Of a DNA stretch of 64,000 nt, positions 17,211 through 26,360 are shown in pieces. The notes under the pieces are model-generated. The model had not been told where the DNA came from and ran no database searches. It saw nothing but the letters and a program-made list of their open reading frames with translations. This DNA is from FEN-1297 sp963843605 (GTDB lineage: Bacteria; Bacteroidota; Ignavibacteria; Ignavibacteriales; Ignavibacteriaceae). The stretch covers positions 177,997-241,996 of the forward strand of contig CAWJLA010000009.1 in NCBI GenBank assembly GCA_963843605.1, in the 5' to 3' direction. Within the stretch, counting starts at the first letter, position 1; every line of letters begins with the position of its first letter. The position numbers were made by a program, and so were the translations under genes.

Positions 17211-18599
17211 ATGAAAACCATAATAGAACCATTTAAAATAAAGTCGGTTGAACCTATACGTTTTACAACAAAGGACGAACGGGTAAAGCTGATTCGAGAC
17301 GCCGGATATAATCCTTTTATGCTGCACGCCGATGATGTATTAATTGATCTGCTTACAGACAGCGGAACATCTGCAATGAGTTCCAAACAATGGGCAGGAA
17401 TAATGGACGGCGACGAATCTTATGCGGGTTCGAAAAGTTTTTACAGGTTTGAAGAAATTGTAAAAAAAATAACCGGGATGAAACATATAATTCCAACACA
17501 TCAGGGAAGAGCGGCCGAAAAGATATTGTTTTTTAATGTCGGCGAAAAAGGCAAGTTCATTCCCAACAATACTCATTTTGATACTACCAGAGCAAATATA
17601 GAATTTACCGGAACTGAAGCAGTAGACCTGCTGAATGAAACCGGCAAACATCCTGAGATCCGTGCCGACTTCAAGGGAAACATGGATGTCGAAAAGCTGG
17701 AACAGTTTATTCAAAAAACAGGAAAGCAGAACATACCGCTTTGCATGATAACCATTACCAATAACTCGGGCGGAGGTCAGCCGGTCTCAATGCAGAATAT
17801 AAAGGAAGTAAAAGAAGTCTGCATTAAGTACGGTATACCGTTGTTTCTGGATGCATGCAGATTCGCGGAGAACGCGTATTTTATAAAAAAGAGAGAACCC
17901 GGTTATGCGGAAAAATCTGTTCTCGAAATTGCCAAGGAAATGTTCTCATATGCCGATGGGGCAACAATGAGCGCTAAAAAAGACGGGTTAGTCAATATAG
18001 GAGGATTCCTTGCAATCAATGACGACGACCTTGCACAAAAATGCAGAAATCTTTTAATAGTAACAGAAGGCTTTCCGACATACGGCGGCCTGGCCGGAAG
18101 AGATCTTGAAGCGGTTGCACAGGGCTTGGAAGAAGTCCTCGACGAAAATTATTTGCATTACAGAATCAGAAGTATTGAATACATGGGGGAAAAGCTTGTT
18201 GCGGCCGGTGTGCCGATTATTGAGCCGCCCGGGGGACATGCAATTTACCTCGATGCCAAGAGATTTTTACCGGATATTCCGTCAGAACATTTTCCAGGCC
18301 AATCGATTGTATGTGCACTTTATATCGAAGGCGGCATCAGAGCAGTAGAAATCGGAAGCGTAATGTTCGGCAAGTACGATAAAAACGGCAAACTTATTCC
18401 CCCGCCTATGGAACTTGTAAGACTGGCCATACCCAGAAGAGTATATACACAGAGCCATATCGATTATGTTTTGGAAATTATATTAGAAGTCTTTAAAAAC
18501 CGCAAAACACTGAATGGCTATGAAATTACATATGAGGCTCCCATGTTAAGGCATTTTACCGCAAGATTTAAGGAATTAAACCGGAACCAGTTCAAATGA
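17211..18599 (+). CDS. tnaA: Tryptophanase (tryptophan indole-lyase)
   Basis: 462 residues of the tryptophanase / tyrosine phenol-lyase family, PLP enzymes that cleave aromatic amino acids to pyruvate, ammonia and indole or phenol. MSAKKDGLVNIGG holds the Schiff-base Lys257. Parts resemble phenol-lyase (LLTDSGTSAMSSKQWAGIM), but the diagnostic positions are tryptophanase-type: Ile381 (VEIG; Arg in phenol-lyase) and His448 (LRHFTARF; Phe in phenol-lyase). Indole production is therefore the better call. The ATG at 17211 follows GAGGA by 6 bases; an upstream TTG at 17199 is less likely. The gene overlaps the next by 4 bases. No aromatic permease is adjacent. Confidence 0.88.
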   Translation: MKTIIEPFKIKSVEPIRFTTKDERVKLIRDAGYNPFMLHADDVLIDLLTDSGTSAMSSKQWAGIMDGDESYAGSKSFYRFEEIVKKITGMKHIIPTHQGRAAEKILFFNVGEKGKFIPNNTHFDTTRANIEFTGTEAVDLLNETGKHPEIRADFKGNMDVEKLEQFIQKTGKQNIPLCMITITNNSGGGQPVSMQNIKEVKEVCIKYGIPLFLDACRFAENAYFIKKREPGYAEKSVLEIAKEMFSYADGATMSAKKDGLVNIGGFLAINDDDLAQKCRNLLIVTEGFPTYGGLAGRDLEAVAQGLEEVLDENYLHYRIRSIEYMGEKLVAAGVPIIEPPGGHAIYLDAKRFLPDIPSEHFPGQSIVCALYIEGGIRAVEIGSVMFGKYDKNGKLIPPPMELVRLAIPRRVYTQSHIDYVLEIILEVFKNRKTLNGYEITYEAPMLRHFTARFKELNRNQFK

Positions 18600-19423
18600 A
18601 AATAAAAAAAGAATATAATTACTCCAACCACAGACAAATCTGGCGGCTGATACCCACCGATTCGGAAAAGCTTATAGTCGAGGACAGAAATATCGAGACA
18701 AAAGAAGTTTTTTATAATTGCATGGATATCAATACCGGGAGTATAATTTTTGAAAATTTTCAGCTCGAAGAAAAATTCTGGACCGGGATAGAATCAGTTT
18801 ACAACGATATTATTTTTTTCCATAAATTCGGTAAACCGGATATGCCGGGCCACATGGGTATTACTGCAGTTGATATTATTTCGAGGCAATTATTATGGTC
18901 TGATGATACACGCATTTTTCTTTTTATCTGGGAAGATAAAGTTTATTGCTATAACGACACCTTCGAAGGCAGGAATTATTATATACTGGATTTCAGAACC
19001 GGAGAATTATTGGCTGATTTAGGTGAAGATTCTTCTTCGATTAACAGTTTAAGAGAAAAATCTTTTAATGCACTAGATTATAATAATTATCTTTTCCCCT
19101 CCCCGTTCAGTTCGGATAAGGGAGAAAATTCGGTCCTCGAAAACTTAATTGCAAAAATTAAAATTGATAAGGTGGTGACCGGAAGAATAGACTATGTTGA
19201 ATTGGGAGACACCCTGCTTTTAAATTTTCACGAAGTTTTGAAAGACGGATACCTTTCCAACCAATTTTTGGCTATTGATATTTTTAAAGAAAAAGTTATT
19301 TTTAGAGATGTACTAAATAAGCGTACAAAAACACTTATTCCCGATTCTTTTTTCGTGAAAGACAAACTTATTTTTTTGTTAAAAGAAAAGGATGAATTAT
19401 CGGTTTGTTCTTTAATTTATTAA
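18596..19423 (+). CDS. DUF4905-like hypothetical protein
   Basis: 275 residues, soluble, with no signal peptide. The pattern of short beta strands with WRLIPTDSEKLIVEDRN, CMDINTGSIIFENF, AVDIISRQLLW and ILDFRTGELLADL suggests a beta-propeller-like repeat and resembles the DUF4905 family of Bacteroidota. Function unknown. The ATGA overlap with tnaA implies translational coupling, so it may act with tryptophanase, but no mechanism is evident. Confidence 0.65.
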   Translation: MKIKKEYNYSNHRQIWRLIPTDSEKLIVEDRNIETKEVFYNCMDINTGSIIFENFQLEEKFWTGIESVYNDIIFFHKFGKPDMPGHMGITAVDIISRQLLWSDDTRIFLFIWEDKVYCYNDTFEGRNYYILDFRTGELLADLGEDSSSINSLREKSFNALDYNNYLFPSPFSSDKGENSVLENLIAKIKIDKVVTGRIDYVELGDTLLLNFHEVLKDGYLSNQFLAIDIFKEKVIFRDVLNKRTKTLIPDSFFVKDKLIFLLKEKDELSVCSLIY

Positions 19424-19442
19424 TTGAAAAAAGAGGCAAAGT

Positions 19443-20024
19443 ATGGAACTCTCACAAGAAGAAAAAGGAGTTCTGTTAATCGCTGCAAGGGAATCTATAA
19501 AATCCCTTTTCGGTGAAAAAATTCCGCCGATCATAGATTATTCGAAATACGGGACATTAAGTAAAACCGGCCCCGGTGCCTTTGTTACAATCACAATGAA
19601 TAATCAATTGAAAGGCTGTATCGGATACATAACCTCGCAAACGACGGTTTACGAAACCGTCTGCGAAGCGGCTAAACAAGCAGCCGGAAACGACCCCAGA
19701 TTTAGGCCTTTAACTAGGGATGAGGTTTCAAAAATAAATATTGAAATTTCAATTTTGTCGGTACCGGTTCCGATTTCCGGATACGAAGAAATAAAGATCG
19801 GAAAACACGGCCTGGTTTTGGACGAACATTATAATCGCGCCTTACTGCTTCCGCAGGTTGCAACCGAAAATAATTTTGACGTCCCGAAATTTCTCACAGC
19901 GCTTTGCGAGAAAGCCGGCATAAATCCTTATGAATGGGAAGAAAGAACTCTTAATTTAAAAACTTTTACTGCCGCGGTTTTCTCGGAAATTGATAACAGG
20001 AAAAGAGCTCATGAGCAAAGTTAG
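19443..20024 (+). CDS. amrA: AMMECR1-domain protein (AmmeMemoRadiSam protein A)
   Basis: 193 residues covering the AMMECR1 domain: FVTITMNNQLKGCIGYI with the invariant LKGCIGY (Cys59), AAGNDPRFRPLTRDEV, and IEISILSVPVPI. It occurs next to a MEMO-domain gene, with which it overlaps by 14 bases. In many bacteria and archaea the two are joined by a radical SAM protein (AmmeMemoRadiSam system); a recent proposal is a redox or methyl-group chemistry role, not settled. The radical SAM partner is not in this window. Confidence 0.9.
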   Translation: MELSQEEKGVLLIAARESIKSLFGEKIPPIIDYSKYGTLSKTGPGAFVTITMNNQLKGCIGYITSQTTVYETVCEAAKQAAGNDPRFRPLTRDEVSKINIEISILSVPVPISGYEEIKIGKHGLVLDEHYNRALLLPQVATENNFDVPKFLTALCEKAGINPYEWEERTLNLKTFTAAVFSEIDNRKRAHEQS

Positions 20025-20832
20025 AAAACCTTCGGCCGCCGGATTTTTTTATCCGTCCGATCCCGGCAAGTTAAAAGAAGAAATAAATCTTTTACTTTCG
20101 CTTTCACATCCCGCGGAGAAAATAAAGGACGTATTCGGACTTATCGCCCCACACGCCGGCTATGTTTATTCGGGACGGACAGCAGCATTTGCATATAATT
20201 TTATTAAAGGACGCGATTATAAAAACGTAATAATTATATCACCGAGCCACAGGGAATACTTTCCGGGCATTTCAGTTTACGAAGGTGAAGGTTATTCCAC
20301 TCCTTTGGGAGATATTCCTGTGAATAATGAAATGGCGGAAGAACTTGTTAAAGACAGCAAGCTTATATTCAGAAGTATTATGGGGCATCGCGAAGAACAT
20401 GCTATAGAAGTGCAGCTTCCGTTTCTTCAGACAGTGTTAAAAAATTTTTCCATTGTGCCGGTAGTTATGGGCGACCAGGGAAAGATTTATATTGACGCGC
20501 TCTCGTCAAAGCTATCAGGGATAATGAATAAGGATACACTTATCGTTGCCAGTTCAGATTTATCGCATTATCATTCAAAGCAGGACGCCTTTCAACTTGA
20601 TTCGATAGTGGAAAAGGATGTAGATGAGTTTAATTTTGAAAAGCTGCGGTCAGATCTTGAAAAAAGAAATTGCGAGGCATGCGGCGGAGGCCCGATAGTA
20701 GCCATGATGAAGACAGCCGCATTATTAAATAAAAACCGGTCGGTGATTCTGCATAGAAGCGATTCCGGAGATGTATCCGGCGATAATAATGAAGTTGTCG
20801 GATATCTTTCCGCGGCTATTTACGGCGATTGA
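20011..20832 (+). CDS. amrB: MEMO-family protein (AmmeMemoRadiSam protein B)
   Basis: 273 residues from the ATG at 20011, inside the AMMECR1 gene; a TTG at 19990 is in frame but lacks a good ribosome site. MEMO proteins have the fold of non-heme iron extradiol dioxygenases. Visible conserved positions are RKPSAAGFFYPSD, APHAGYVYSG (His48), SPSHREYF, REEHAIEVQLPFL, SSDLSHYH, and NCEACGGGP with the conserved Cys. The metal-binding His and Cys residues are all present, so the protein is likely functional. It is directly followed by a DUF2520 gene. Confidence 0.92.
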   Translation: MSKVRKPSAAGFFYPSDPGKLKEEINLLLSLSHPAEKIKDVFGLIAPHAGYVYSGRTAAFAYNFIKGRDYKNVIIISPSHREYFPGISVYEGEGYSTPLGDIPVNNEMAEELVKDSKLIFRSIMGHREEHAIEVQLPFLQTVLKNFSIVPVVMGDQGKIYIDALSSKLSGIMNKDTLIVASSDLSHYHSKQDAFQLDSIVEKDVDEFNFEKLRSDLEKRNCEACGGGPIVAMMKTAALLNKNRSVILHRSDSGDVSGDNNEVVGYLSAAIYGD

Positions 20833-21765
20833 TTGCTCAGTAGAAAATCAAATATTGCAATAATAGGCGCCGGAAAGATCGCGCATTCGATAACTCCGGC
20901 TTTAATTCAATCCGGTTATAAAATTACCGCGATTATCAGCCGTAACCGGCAGTCAGCCGGAAGTTTTGCTCAAAGATTTTCCATTCCTCTTTATTCCGAT
21001 AGATACGAGGATATTCCAGTCGCCTGCAAGTTTATTATCCTATGTGTGCCCGACAGCCGGATAAAAACCGCTGCCCTTATGCTCTCGGGATTAAAAAGAA
21101 ATTATAATGAAACATTAATCATTCATCTTTCGGGCGCAGAGGATATATCCCTCCTTGATTCACTTAAGAAAAAAAAAGCATTGACTGCTTCATTTCATAT
21201 CATGCAGACATTCCCTTCGACCAAGCTGGTTAAAATTTCCGGATGTTATGCCGCTATCGAGAGCGTGACAGATATTATTTTTAAATTTTTAAAAAACTTA
21301 TCATATAACCTGGGCTTAATTCCGTTTAGAATTAAAAGCGAGCATAAAACATTATATCATCTGGCGGGGGTATTTTCTTCCAATTTTTTATCGGGCAATA
21401 TGTTCTCGACTAAGTTACTTTTCAGCGCATCAGGTATTAAAGAAGCAAGCGCGGAAAAAGTAATGTTTCCTATTATTGATACGACAATTAATAATATAAA
21501 GAAAACCGGACCGGAGAATTCGCTTTCAGGACCGGTGGAACGCGGGGATGTAAATACGATAAAAAAACATCTTGCCGCAATTAAAAAACTAAAAATTAGC
21601 GGCGGCATGAATATAAAAAAGATTTTCCTTCTTAATTATATATGTCAGTCGATTATGCTTCTTGAAACTGCGGAATCTAAACACGGATTTCTAAATGAGG
21701 ATCATTTAATAATTAAAGAGTTGTTGAACACTGAGCTGAAAACAGAGCTTTTCATATCCAAATAA
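20833..21765 (+). CDS. Rossmann-fold and DUF2520-domain oxidoreductase-like protein
   Basis: 310 residues starting with TTG immediately after the MEMO stop. The N-terminal Rossmann motif is NIAIIGAGKIAHSI (about 7-20) for NAD(P) binding, followed by FIILCVPDSRI and HLSGA. The C-terminal helical DUF2520 domain includes HLAGVFSSNFLSG. The layout is like ketopantoate reductase or pyrroline-carboxylate reductase. The substrate is unknown. Immediate juxtaposition with MEMO and AMMECR1 suggests co-translation. Confidence 0.85.
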   Translation: MLSRKSNIAIIGAGKIAHSITPALIQSGYKITAIISRNRQSAGSFAQRFSIPLYSDRYEDIPVACKFIILCVPDSRIKTAALMLSGLKRNYNETLIIHLSGAEDISLLDSLKKKKALTASFHIMQTFPSTKLVKISGCYAAIESVTDIIFKFLKNLSYNLGLIPFRIKSEHKTLYHLAGVFSSNFLSGNMFSTKLLFSASGIKEASAEKVMFPIIDTTINNIKKTGPENSLSGPVERGDVNTIKKHLAAIKKLKISGGMNIKKIFLLNYICQSIMLLETAESKHGFLNEDHLIIKELLNTELKTELFISK

Positions 21766-21845
21766 TATTTACAATACTCATAAATTATCTTTAAAATATT
21801 TTATTTTTGTTCCTAAAAAACGACTAATAAACTATAGGGGTTACA

Positions 21846-23237
21846 ATGAAAAAATGCATGGTCCTTTTTCTGCTTTTTATATTTGCCGCGTTAACGGATG
21901 TTAATGCCCAAACTTACGGACTTGACAACACCAACCCCTCGGTGTTTACGAAGTTCAGAGTGCCCGACACTGATCTCAGAGCATTATGGTTTAATACTAA
22001 TCTAAGCTTTAATTCAAACAGAAACGATAATTCCAGCGATTACGGGAATGCGTTTAATCGTCCTTATTCAAATACGTTTTCTAAATCCACCGATTTCAGA
22101 TACTCTTTAAATCCTTATTACAGAATTTTAAGCGAATCCGAGTCGCACTATATAAATCTAAACGCAAGTTTAAGCGGAGCATATGATTATTACTTCTACG
22201 AATATGAACCTTACTACCAGTCTTTTTCCAACACCACGAAAGAGAACAATTACAACATGAATTTAAACGCTGATTTTAAATACAATAATTATATAAATAA
22301 TAAAGATTTCTTTTATTCAGGCGGCGCCAACGTAAATGTATCGATGAATGATACTAAGACGGATAATTCATCAAATTCACCGAGAAAATTTTACCAGGGT
22401 ACCAAAACTCAGATTTATTCGTTTTCAATCGGCGCCGGATGGGGAAAGTTTAGAAACGTAACTCCGGTTGTCTCGGCAATTAGATTTCAAGAAAGGCTTA
22501 AACAGCTTAATATGCTGAACAATAATTTAAGCGATAAAACAATTGAAGATCTTGCAAGGCAATTCTACAAGCAGCCGTATTATTCCCAGGTGTTCGACAG
22601 ACCCGGTAAATATTTCTGGCAGGGCATTGATAAGACTCTCTCAGCCGACGGTATTGATCTGAACGGATTAAACATGTATGCCGCAAACTATTTAATGGAA
22701 TCCGTCAATGAAGTCCGCTTTATACGACAGGAAGGCATCATGACCGGAATTAATTTACAATTTAACTACACAAATAATTATTACAGCAATAATTCTGTAC
22801 CTATCACCGAACAGTTTTATTCGCTTGCCGAAGTTTATTTACAGTACAGTACTCAGCTGAATCTTAATTCGCAAATTAGTTTTAACATTTCATTGGACGG
22901 AGGCCCGAATCTGATAGCAAGTCCGGTAATACGTCAAAAATACGATATAAATACCGGCGTTGCATATAATTATGAATTGACAGACAGATTGGTTACCAGC
23001 GCAAGTGAAACAATCAATATCGCATTCTATAATTCCGCAATTCAAATGAAACATCTCGTAAATACTTTTTCAATGAGTCTTCGCTATTTTATAGAAGACA
23101 ATCTTTCTCTTAATTCAAATTATACATGGTCGTATACAAACGACAAATATTATAATAATATGTATATTAACTCGAATAAGGTTCATTCATTCAATGTCGG
23201 GTTTACTTATTATATAGAAAGAGGCTTTTTATTTTAA
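21846..23237 (+). CDS. Outer-membrane beta-barrel protein of unknown function
   Basis: 463 residues with a signal peptide (about 1-22, ending DVNAQ). The mature protein is extremely rich in Asn, Tyr and Ser with alternating polar and hydrophobic residues (for example YRILSESESHYINLNASLSG), and ends in VGFTYYIERGFLF, an aromatic terminal strand typical of outer-membrane barrels. A central insert (about residues 210-300) is helical. No family is recognised. It stands alone 80 bases after the DUF2520 gene. Confidence 0.7.
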   Translation: MKKCMVLFLLFIFAALTDVNAQTYGLDNTNPSVFTKFRVPDTDLRALWFNTNLSFNSNRNDNSSDYGNAFNRPYSNTFSKSTDFRYSLNPYYRILSESESHYINLNASLSGAYDYYFYEYEPYYQSFSNTTKENNYNMNLNADFKYNNYINNKDFFYSGGANVNVSMNDTKTDNSSNSPRKFYQGTKTQIYSFSIGAGWGKFRNVTPVVSAIRFQERLKQLNMLNNNLSDKTIEDLARQFYKQPYYSQVFDRPGKYFWQGIDKTLSADGIDLNGLNMYAANYLMESVNEVRFIRQEGIMTGINLQFNYTNNYYSNNSVPITEQFYSLAEVYLQYSTQLNLNSQISFNISLDGGPNLIASPVIRQKYDINTGVAYNYELTDRLVTSASETINIAFYNSAIQMKHLVNTFSMSLRYFIEDNLSLNSNYTWSYTNDKYYNNMYINSNKVHSFNVGFTYYIERGFLF

Positions 23238-23507
23238 CAAAAACGTAATATAAAAGAGCGCGGACCGGCCGCATAAATAATTTTTCGCTAAAGATTTTGT
23301 TTGATTTTTCTCAATCCTAATTCGGTATTGAGTTTAAATCATAAAACACGGATTGTATATATGCGGCCTTCCGGCAATAAGAAGCCAGGGCTAAAAAGAA
23401 TAATGAATAAAAAAAAATTCTCAATCACATTGGTAAATAGTCATTCGTTAATCCAAATGGTCAATCCCAATTCCCTCCTCCTTGCTTAATTTTTTAAACT
23501 TTTTTGC

Positions 23508-23515
23508 TATATTTG
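23508..23515 (+). promoter_or_regulatory. TAnnTTTG element upstream of glycyl-tRNA synthetase
   Basis: TATATTTG fits the Bacteroidota -7 consensus exactly. A start near 23522 would place the first in-frame ATG (23528) almost at the 5' end, which supports 23561 as the true start codon. The remaining 23238-23500 gap shows no gene I trust; a 62-codon frame there is unconvincing. Confidence 0.5.
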
Positions 23516-23560
23516 TACTCGTTTTGAATGAAAATTATACCGGAGGATTCAAAGAAGGAA

Positions 23561-25045
23561 ATGAAGAAAAATAACCAGAATGATGTTGTTGAGAAAATCG
23601 TATCGCTTGCAAAGCGAAGAGGTTTTGTTTTTCAATCAAGTGAAATTTACGGGGGATTAAACGGATGCTGGGACTACGGTCCGTTAGGTGTTGAGCTGTT
23701 GAAAAATATAAAAGAAGAATGGTGGAAATTTATGACCTACAGGGAGAATATCGAAGGTCTGGATGCCTCTATACTTATGCATCCCAAAGTTTGGGAAGCC
23801 TCCGGCCATGTTGCAAACTTTACGGATCCGATGGTTGACTGCAAACAATGCAAAGCCAGATATAGAGTGGATGTACTTGGCGATATGATTAACGAAAAGA
23901 AAAAAGAAAAAGCACTGGAAGCGTTTAAAGAAAAGGTAAAAGACAACGCCGATCTTCAGCAAAAATTTGAAGCCGTTTCGGCCGCTTCCGAAGATTTGTT
24001 CAGCGGCATTCTGGAAAATCCCGACTTAAGCAAAGTAATGCTGGAAGAAATTAACTGTCCTCAATGCGGCAATAAAAATACGTTTACTGCGGCAAGACAA
24101 TTTAACTTAATGTTCAAAACATTCGTCGGACCTGTTGAAGACTCCGGCTCGGTTGTATATCTCCGTCCTGAAACCGCTCAGGGAATTTTTGTAAATTTTC
24201 TTAATGTTCAGGGTTCCGCCAGGCAAAAGCTCCCCTTCGGTATTGCACAGATTGGCAAAGCATTCAGAAATGAAATAAACACAAAGAACTTCCTTTTCCG
24301 TACGCGAGAGTTTGAACAAATGGAAATGCAGTTTTTCGTTAAACCTAGGGACGACAGTAAATGGTACGAATACTGGAAAAAAGAAAGGCTTCAATGGTTT
24401 ATATCATTGGGAATGACAAAAGATAAATTAAGATATCACGATCATCCTAAAAACAAATTAGCGCATTATGCTAAAGAAGCAACCGATATCGAATACGAAT
24501 TTCCTTTCGGCTGGGGCGAGATTGAAGGTATTCATAACAGAACAAATTTCGATCTTAGCCGACACGAAGAATTCTCTGGCAAATCGTTAAAATATTTCGA
24601 CGAAGAATCTAAAGAAAAATATATTCCTTTTATAATCGAAACGTCTGCCGGTGCCAGCCGGTCTTTCATGGCCTTTTTCGTAGATGCATATTACGAGGAA
24701 GAAGTAAACGGAGAACTGCGCTCCGTACTGAAATTCCACCCTCGCCTGGCCCCCATAAAAGCCGCTGTGCTGCCGCTTGTTAATAAAGACGGCATGCCGG
24801 AGATTGCAAGAAAGATAGAAGCCGAACTTCGCAGGAATTTAAAAGTGTTTTATGATGATAAAGGCGCTGTCGGAAGAAGATACAGACGGCAGGACGAAGC
24901 CGGAACGCCTTACTGCATCACCGTTGACACACAGACGCTGACTGACCAGACTGTTACCGTTAGGGAACGCGACTCAATGGAACAAATAAGAATTTCAACG
25001 GATAAACTGCTTGTTTATTTATTGGAAAAAATAGCGCAAAGCTGA
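23561..25045 (+). CDS. glyQS: Glycyl-tRNA synthetase, single-chain (alpha2) type
   Basis: 494 residues from the ATG at 23561 (GGAGG at 23542-23546; an upstream ATG at 23528 has no ribosome site). This class II enzyme attaches glycine to tRNA-Gly. RRGFVFQSSEIYGGLNGCWD is the family start, ADPMVD-like TDPMVD follows, and a zinc-type insertion carries CKQCKARY and CPQCGNKN. YLRPETAQGIFVNF, FRTREFEQMEMQFF (motif 2) and ETSAGASRSF (motif 3) form the active site. The anticodon-binding domain (about 380-490) includes RRYRRQDEAGTPYCIT. It is the homodimeric form also found in archaea, eukaryotes and Thermus. Confidence 0.95.
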   Translation: MKKNNQNDVVEKIVSLAKRRGFVFQSSEIYGGLNGCWDYGPLGVELLKNIKEEWWKFMTYRENIEGLDASILMHPKVWEASGHVANFTDPMVDCKQCKARYRVDVLGDMINEKKKEKALEAFKEKVKDNADLQQKFEAVSAASEDLFSGILENPDLSKVMLEEINCPQCGNKNTFTAARQFNLMFKTFVGPVEDSGSVVYLRPETAQGIFVNFLNVQGSARQKLPFGIAQIGKAFRNEINTKNFLFRTREFEQMEMQFFVKPRDDSKWYEYWKKERLQWFISLGMTKDKLRYHDHPKNKLAHYAKEATDIEYEFPFGWGEIEGIHNRTNFDLSRHEEFSGKSLKYFDEESKEKYIPFIIETSAGASRSFMAFFVDAYYEEEVNGELRSVLKFHPRLAPIKAAVLPLVNKDGMPEIARKIEAELRRNLKVFYDDKGAVGRRYRRQDEAGTPYCITVDTQTLTDQTVTVRERDSMEQIRISTDKLLVYLLEKIAQS

Positions 25046-25107
25046 AGACTCCCGGAAGAATTAATGTTTTGCAATTTGTAACCGATTAAAAAAGATAAGA
25101 GATTCCA

Positions 25108-26247
25108 TTGAAAAAAATATTGCTAGTATTTGCTCTTATCATTCCGCAGTTTGCATTTCCTCAGAATGCAAAATTTGATTCCTCGGTTACAGCCGGAATA
25201 AAACAGATCTACGGCATTAAATTCGATAAGGCGAGTGAAACCTTTTCCCTGCTCAAAGAAAACTTTCCGGATAAACCTCAGGGAAAGTTTTTTTCTGCAA
25301 TGATTTACTGGTGGAAGATTTTGTTGGATCCGGAAAACGAGACTTACGATGATGAATTTGTAACCAGACTGGATGACGTTATCGATCAGTGCGATCAGAT
25401 CCTCGAAAAAGATCCGGATAACGAAGATGCCCTTTTCTTCAAAGGCGGCGCAATTGGTTTCAGGGGAAGATTAAGAACTTTAAGGGACAGCTGGTTAAAG
25501 GCTGCAGACGACGGAAGGATGGCATTGCCCATTGTGGAAAAAGCCGGGAAACTCGACCCCGGAAATGTAGATGTAAAACTCGGATTCGGAATCTATAATT
25601 ATTTCGCGGCAGTAATTCCCGACGAGTTTCCGCTAATAAAACCTTTAATGATCTTCTTCCCTCCGGGCAATAAGAAAAAAGGCATTCAGGATTTAACCGA
25701 AGTTGCTCTTAACGGAAGATACGCCAAATATGAAGCCCGGTATTTCCTAATGACAATTTACTATAACTATGAACAGAATTCGAATAAAGCCGATAACTGG
25801 GCCCGGATGCTGGTTAAGGATTTTCCCGACAACCCTATCTTTGAAAGATGGGAAGGAAGAATTTCGGCGAGGCTAGGCGATTATTTTAAATCGGCTGCTA
25901 TTTTTCAAGATGTTTGGAACAAAGGTCTGCGGGGCCTGTCAGGCTTCAATACTACAGGTGCTAAAAGAGAAGCGGCATATTATATTGCGTATCAATACCA
26001 CTTAATAGGAAAGCTTGATTCTTCCCAATATTATTTTAACCTATGCGTTAAATACTCACAGGAAATAGATAAAAAAGAACCTTCGGGATTCTTGATTAAT
26101 GCAATCCTATATCTGGGAATGATAAACGACGAATGGGGAAACAGAAATGTTGCTATTGCATATTATAAAAAAATACTGGATATGAAAGACTTCCGGAACT
26201 CGCACAAGTTAGCGGAGCTGTATCTTAAAACACCGTATAAGAAATAA
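25108..26247 (+). CDS. Secreted TPR-like protein of unknown function
   Basis: 379 residues from a TTG start, with a signal peptide (about 1-19, ending FAFPQ). Helical repeat units follow, such as ETFSLLKENFPDKPQGKFFS, LFFKGGAIGFRGRLRTLRDS, WARMLVKDFPDNPIFERWEG and the terminal AIAYYKKILDMKD. It is probably periplasmic and protein-binding. The 3' part (from 25839) lies inside the inverted duplication and recurs, damaged, at 63585-64000. Confidence 0.8.
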   Translation: MKKILLVFALIIPQFAFPQNAKFDSSVTAGIKQIYGIKFDKASETFSLLKENFPDKPQGKFFSAMIYWWKILLDPENETYDDEFVTRLDDVIDQCDQILEKDPDNEDALFFKGGAIGFRGRLRTLRDSWLKAADDGRMALPIVEKAGKLDPGNVDVKLGFGIYNYFAAVIPDEFPLIKPLMIFFPPGNKKKGIQDLTEVALNGRYAKYEARYFLMTIYYNYEQNSNKADNWARMLVKDFPDNPIFERWEGRISARLGDYFKSAAIFQDVWNKGLRGLSGFNTTGAKREAAYYIAYQYHLIGKLDSSQYYFNLCVKYSQEIDKKEPSGFLINAILYLGMINDEWGNRNVAIAYYKKILDMKDFRNSHKLAELYLKTPYKK

Positions 26248-26360
26248 GCGTGAAGCGGAAATTACAAAAAATTACTCATCATTAGGATAAAAAGACCGTA
26301 ACCGGCAAGTACTTTTTTAGATGAAATGCACTATAGAGAAATTATTTTATCACAAGTGAA

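Noticed and set aside
17211..18599. Tyrosine phenol-lyase
   Set aside because: The phenol-lyase Arg381 and Phe448 are replaced by Ile and His, as in tryptophanase.
23301..23489. A 62-codon frame upstream of glycyl-tRNA synthetase
   Set aside because: No ribosome site, no recognisable motif, and composition like the surrounding non-coding DNA.
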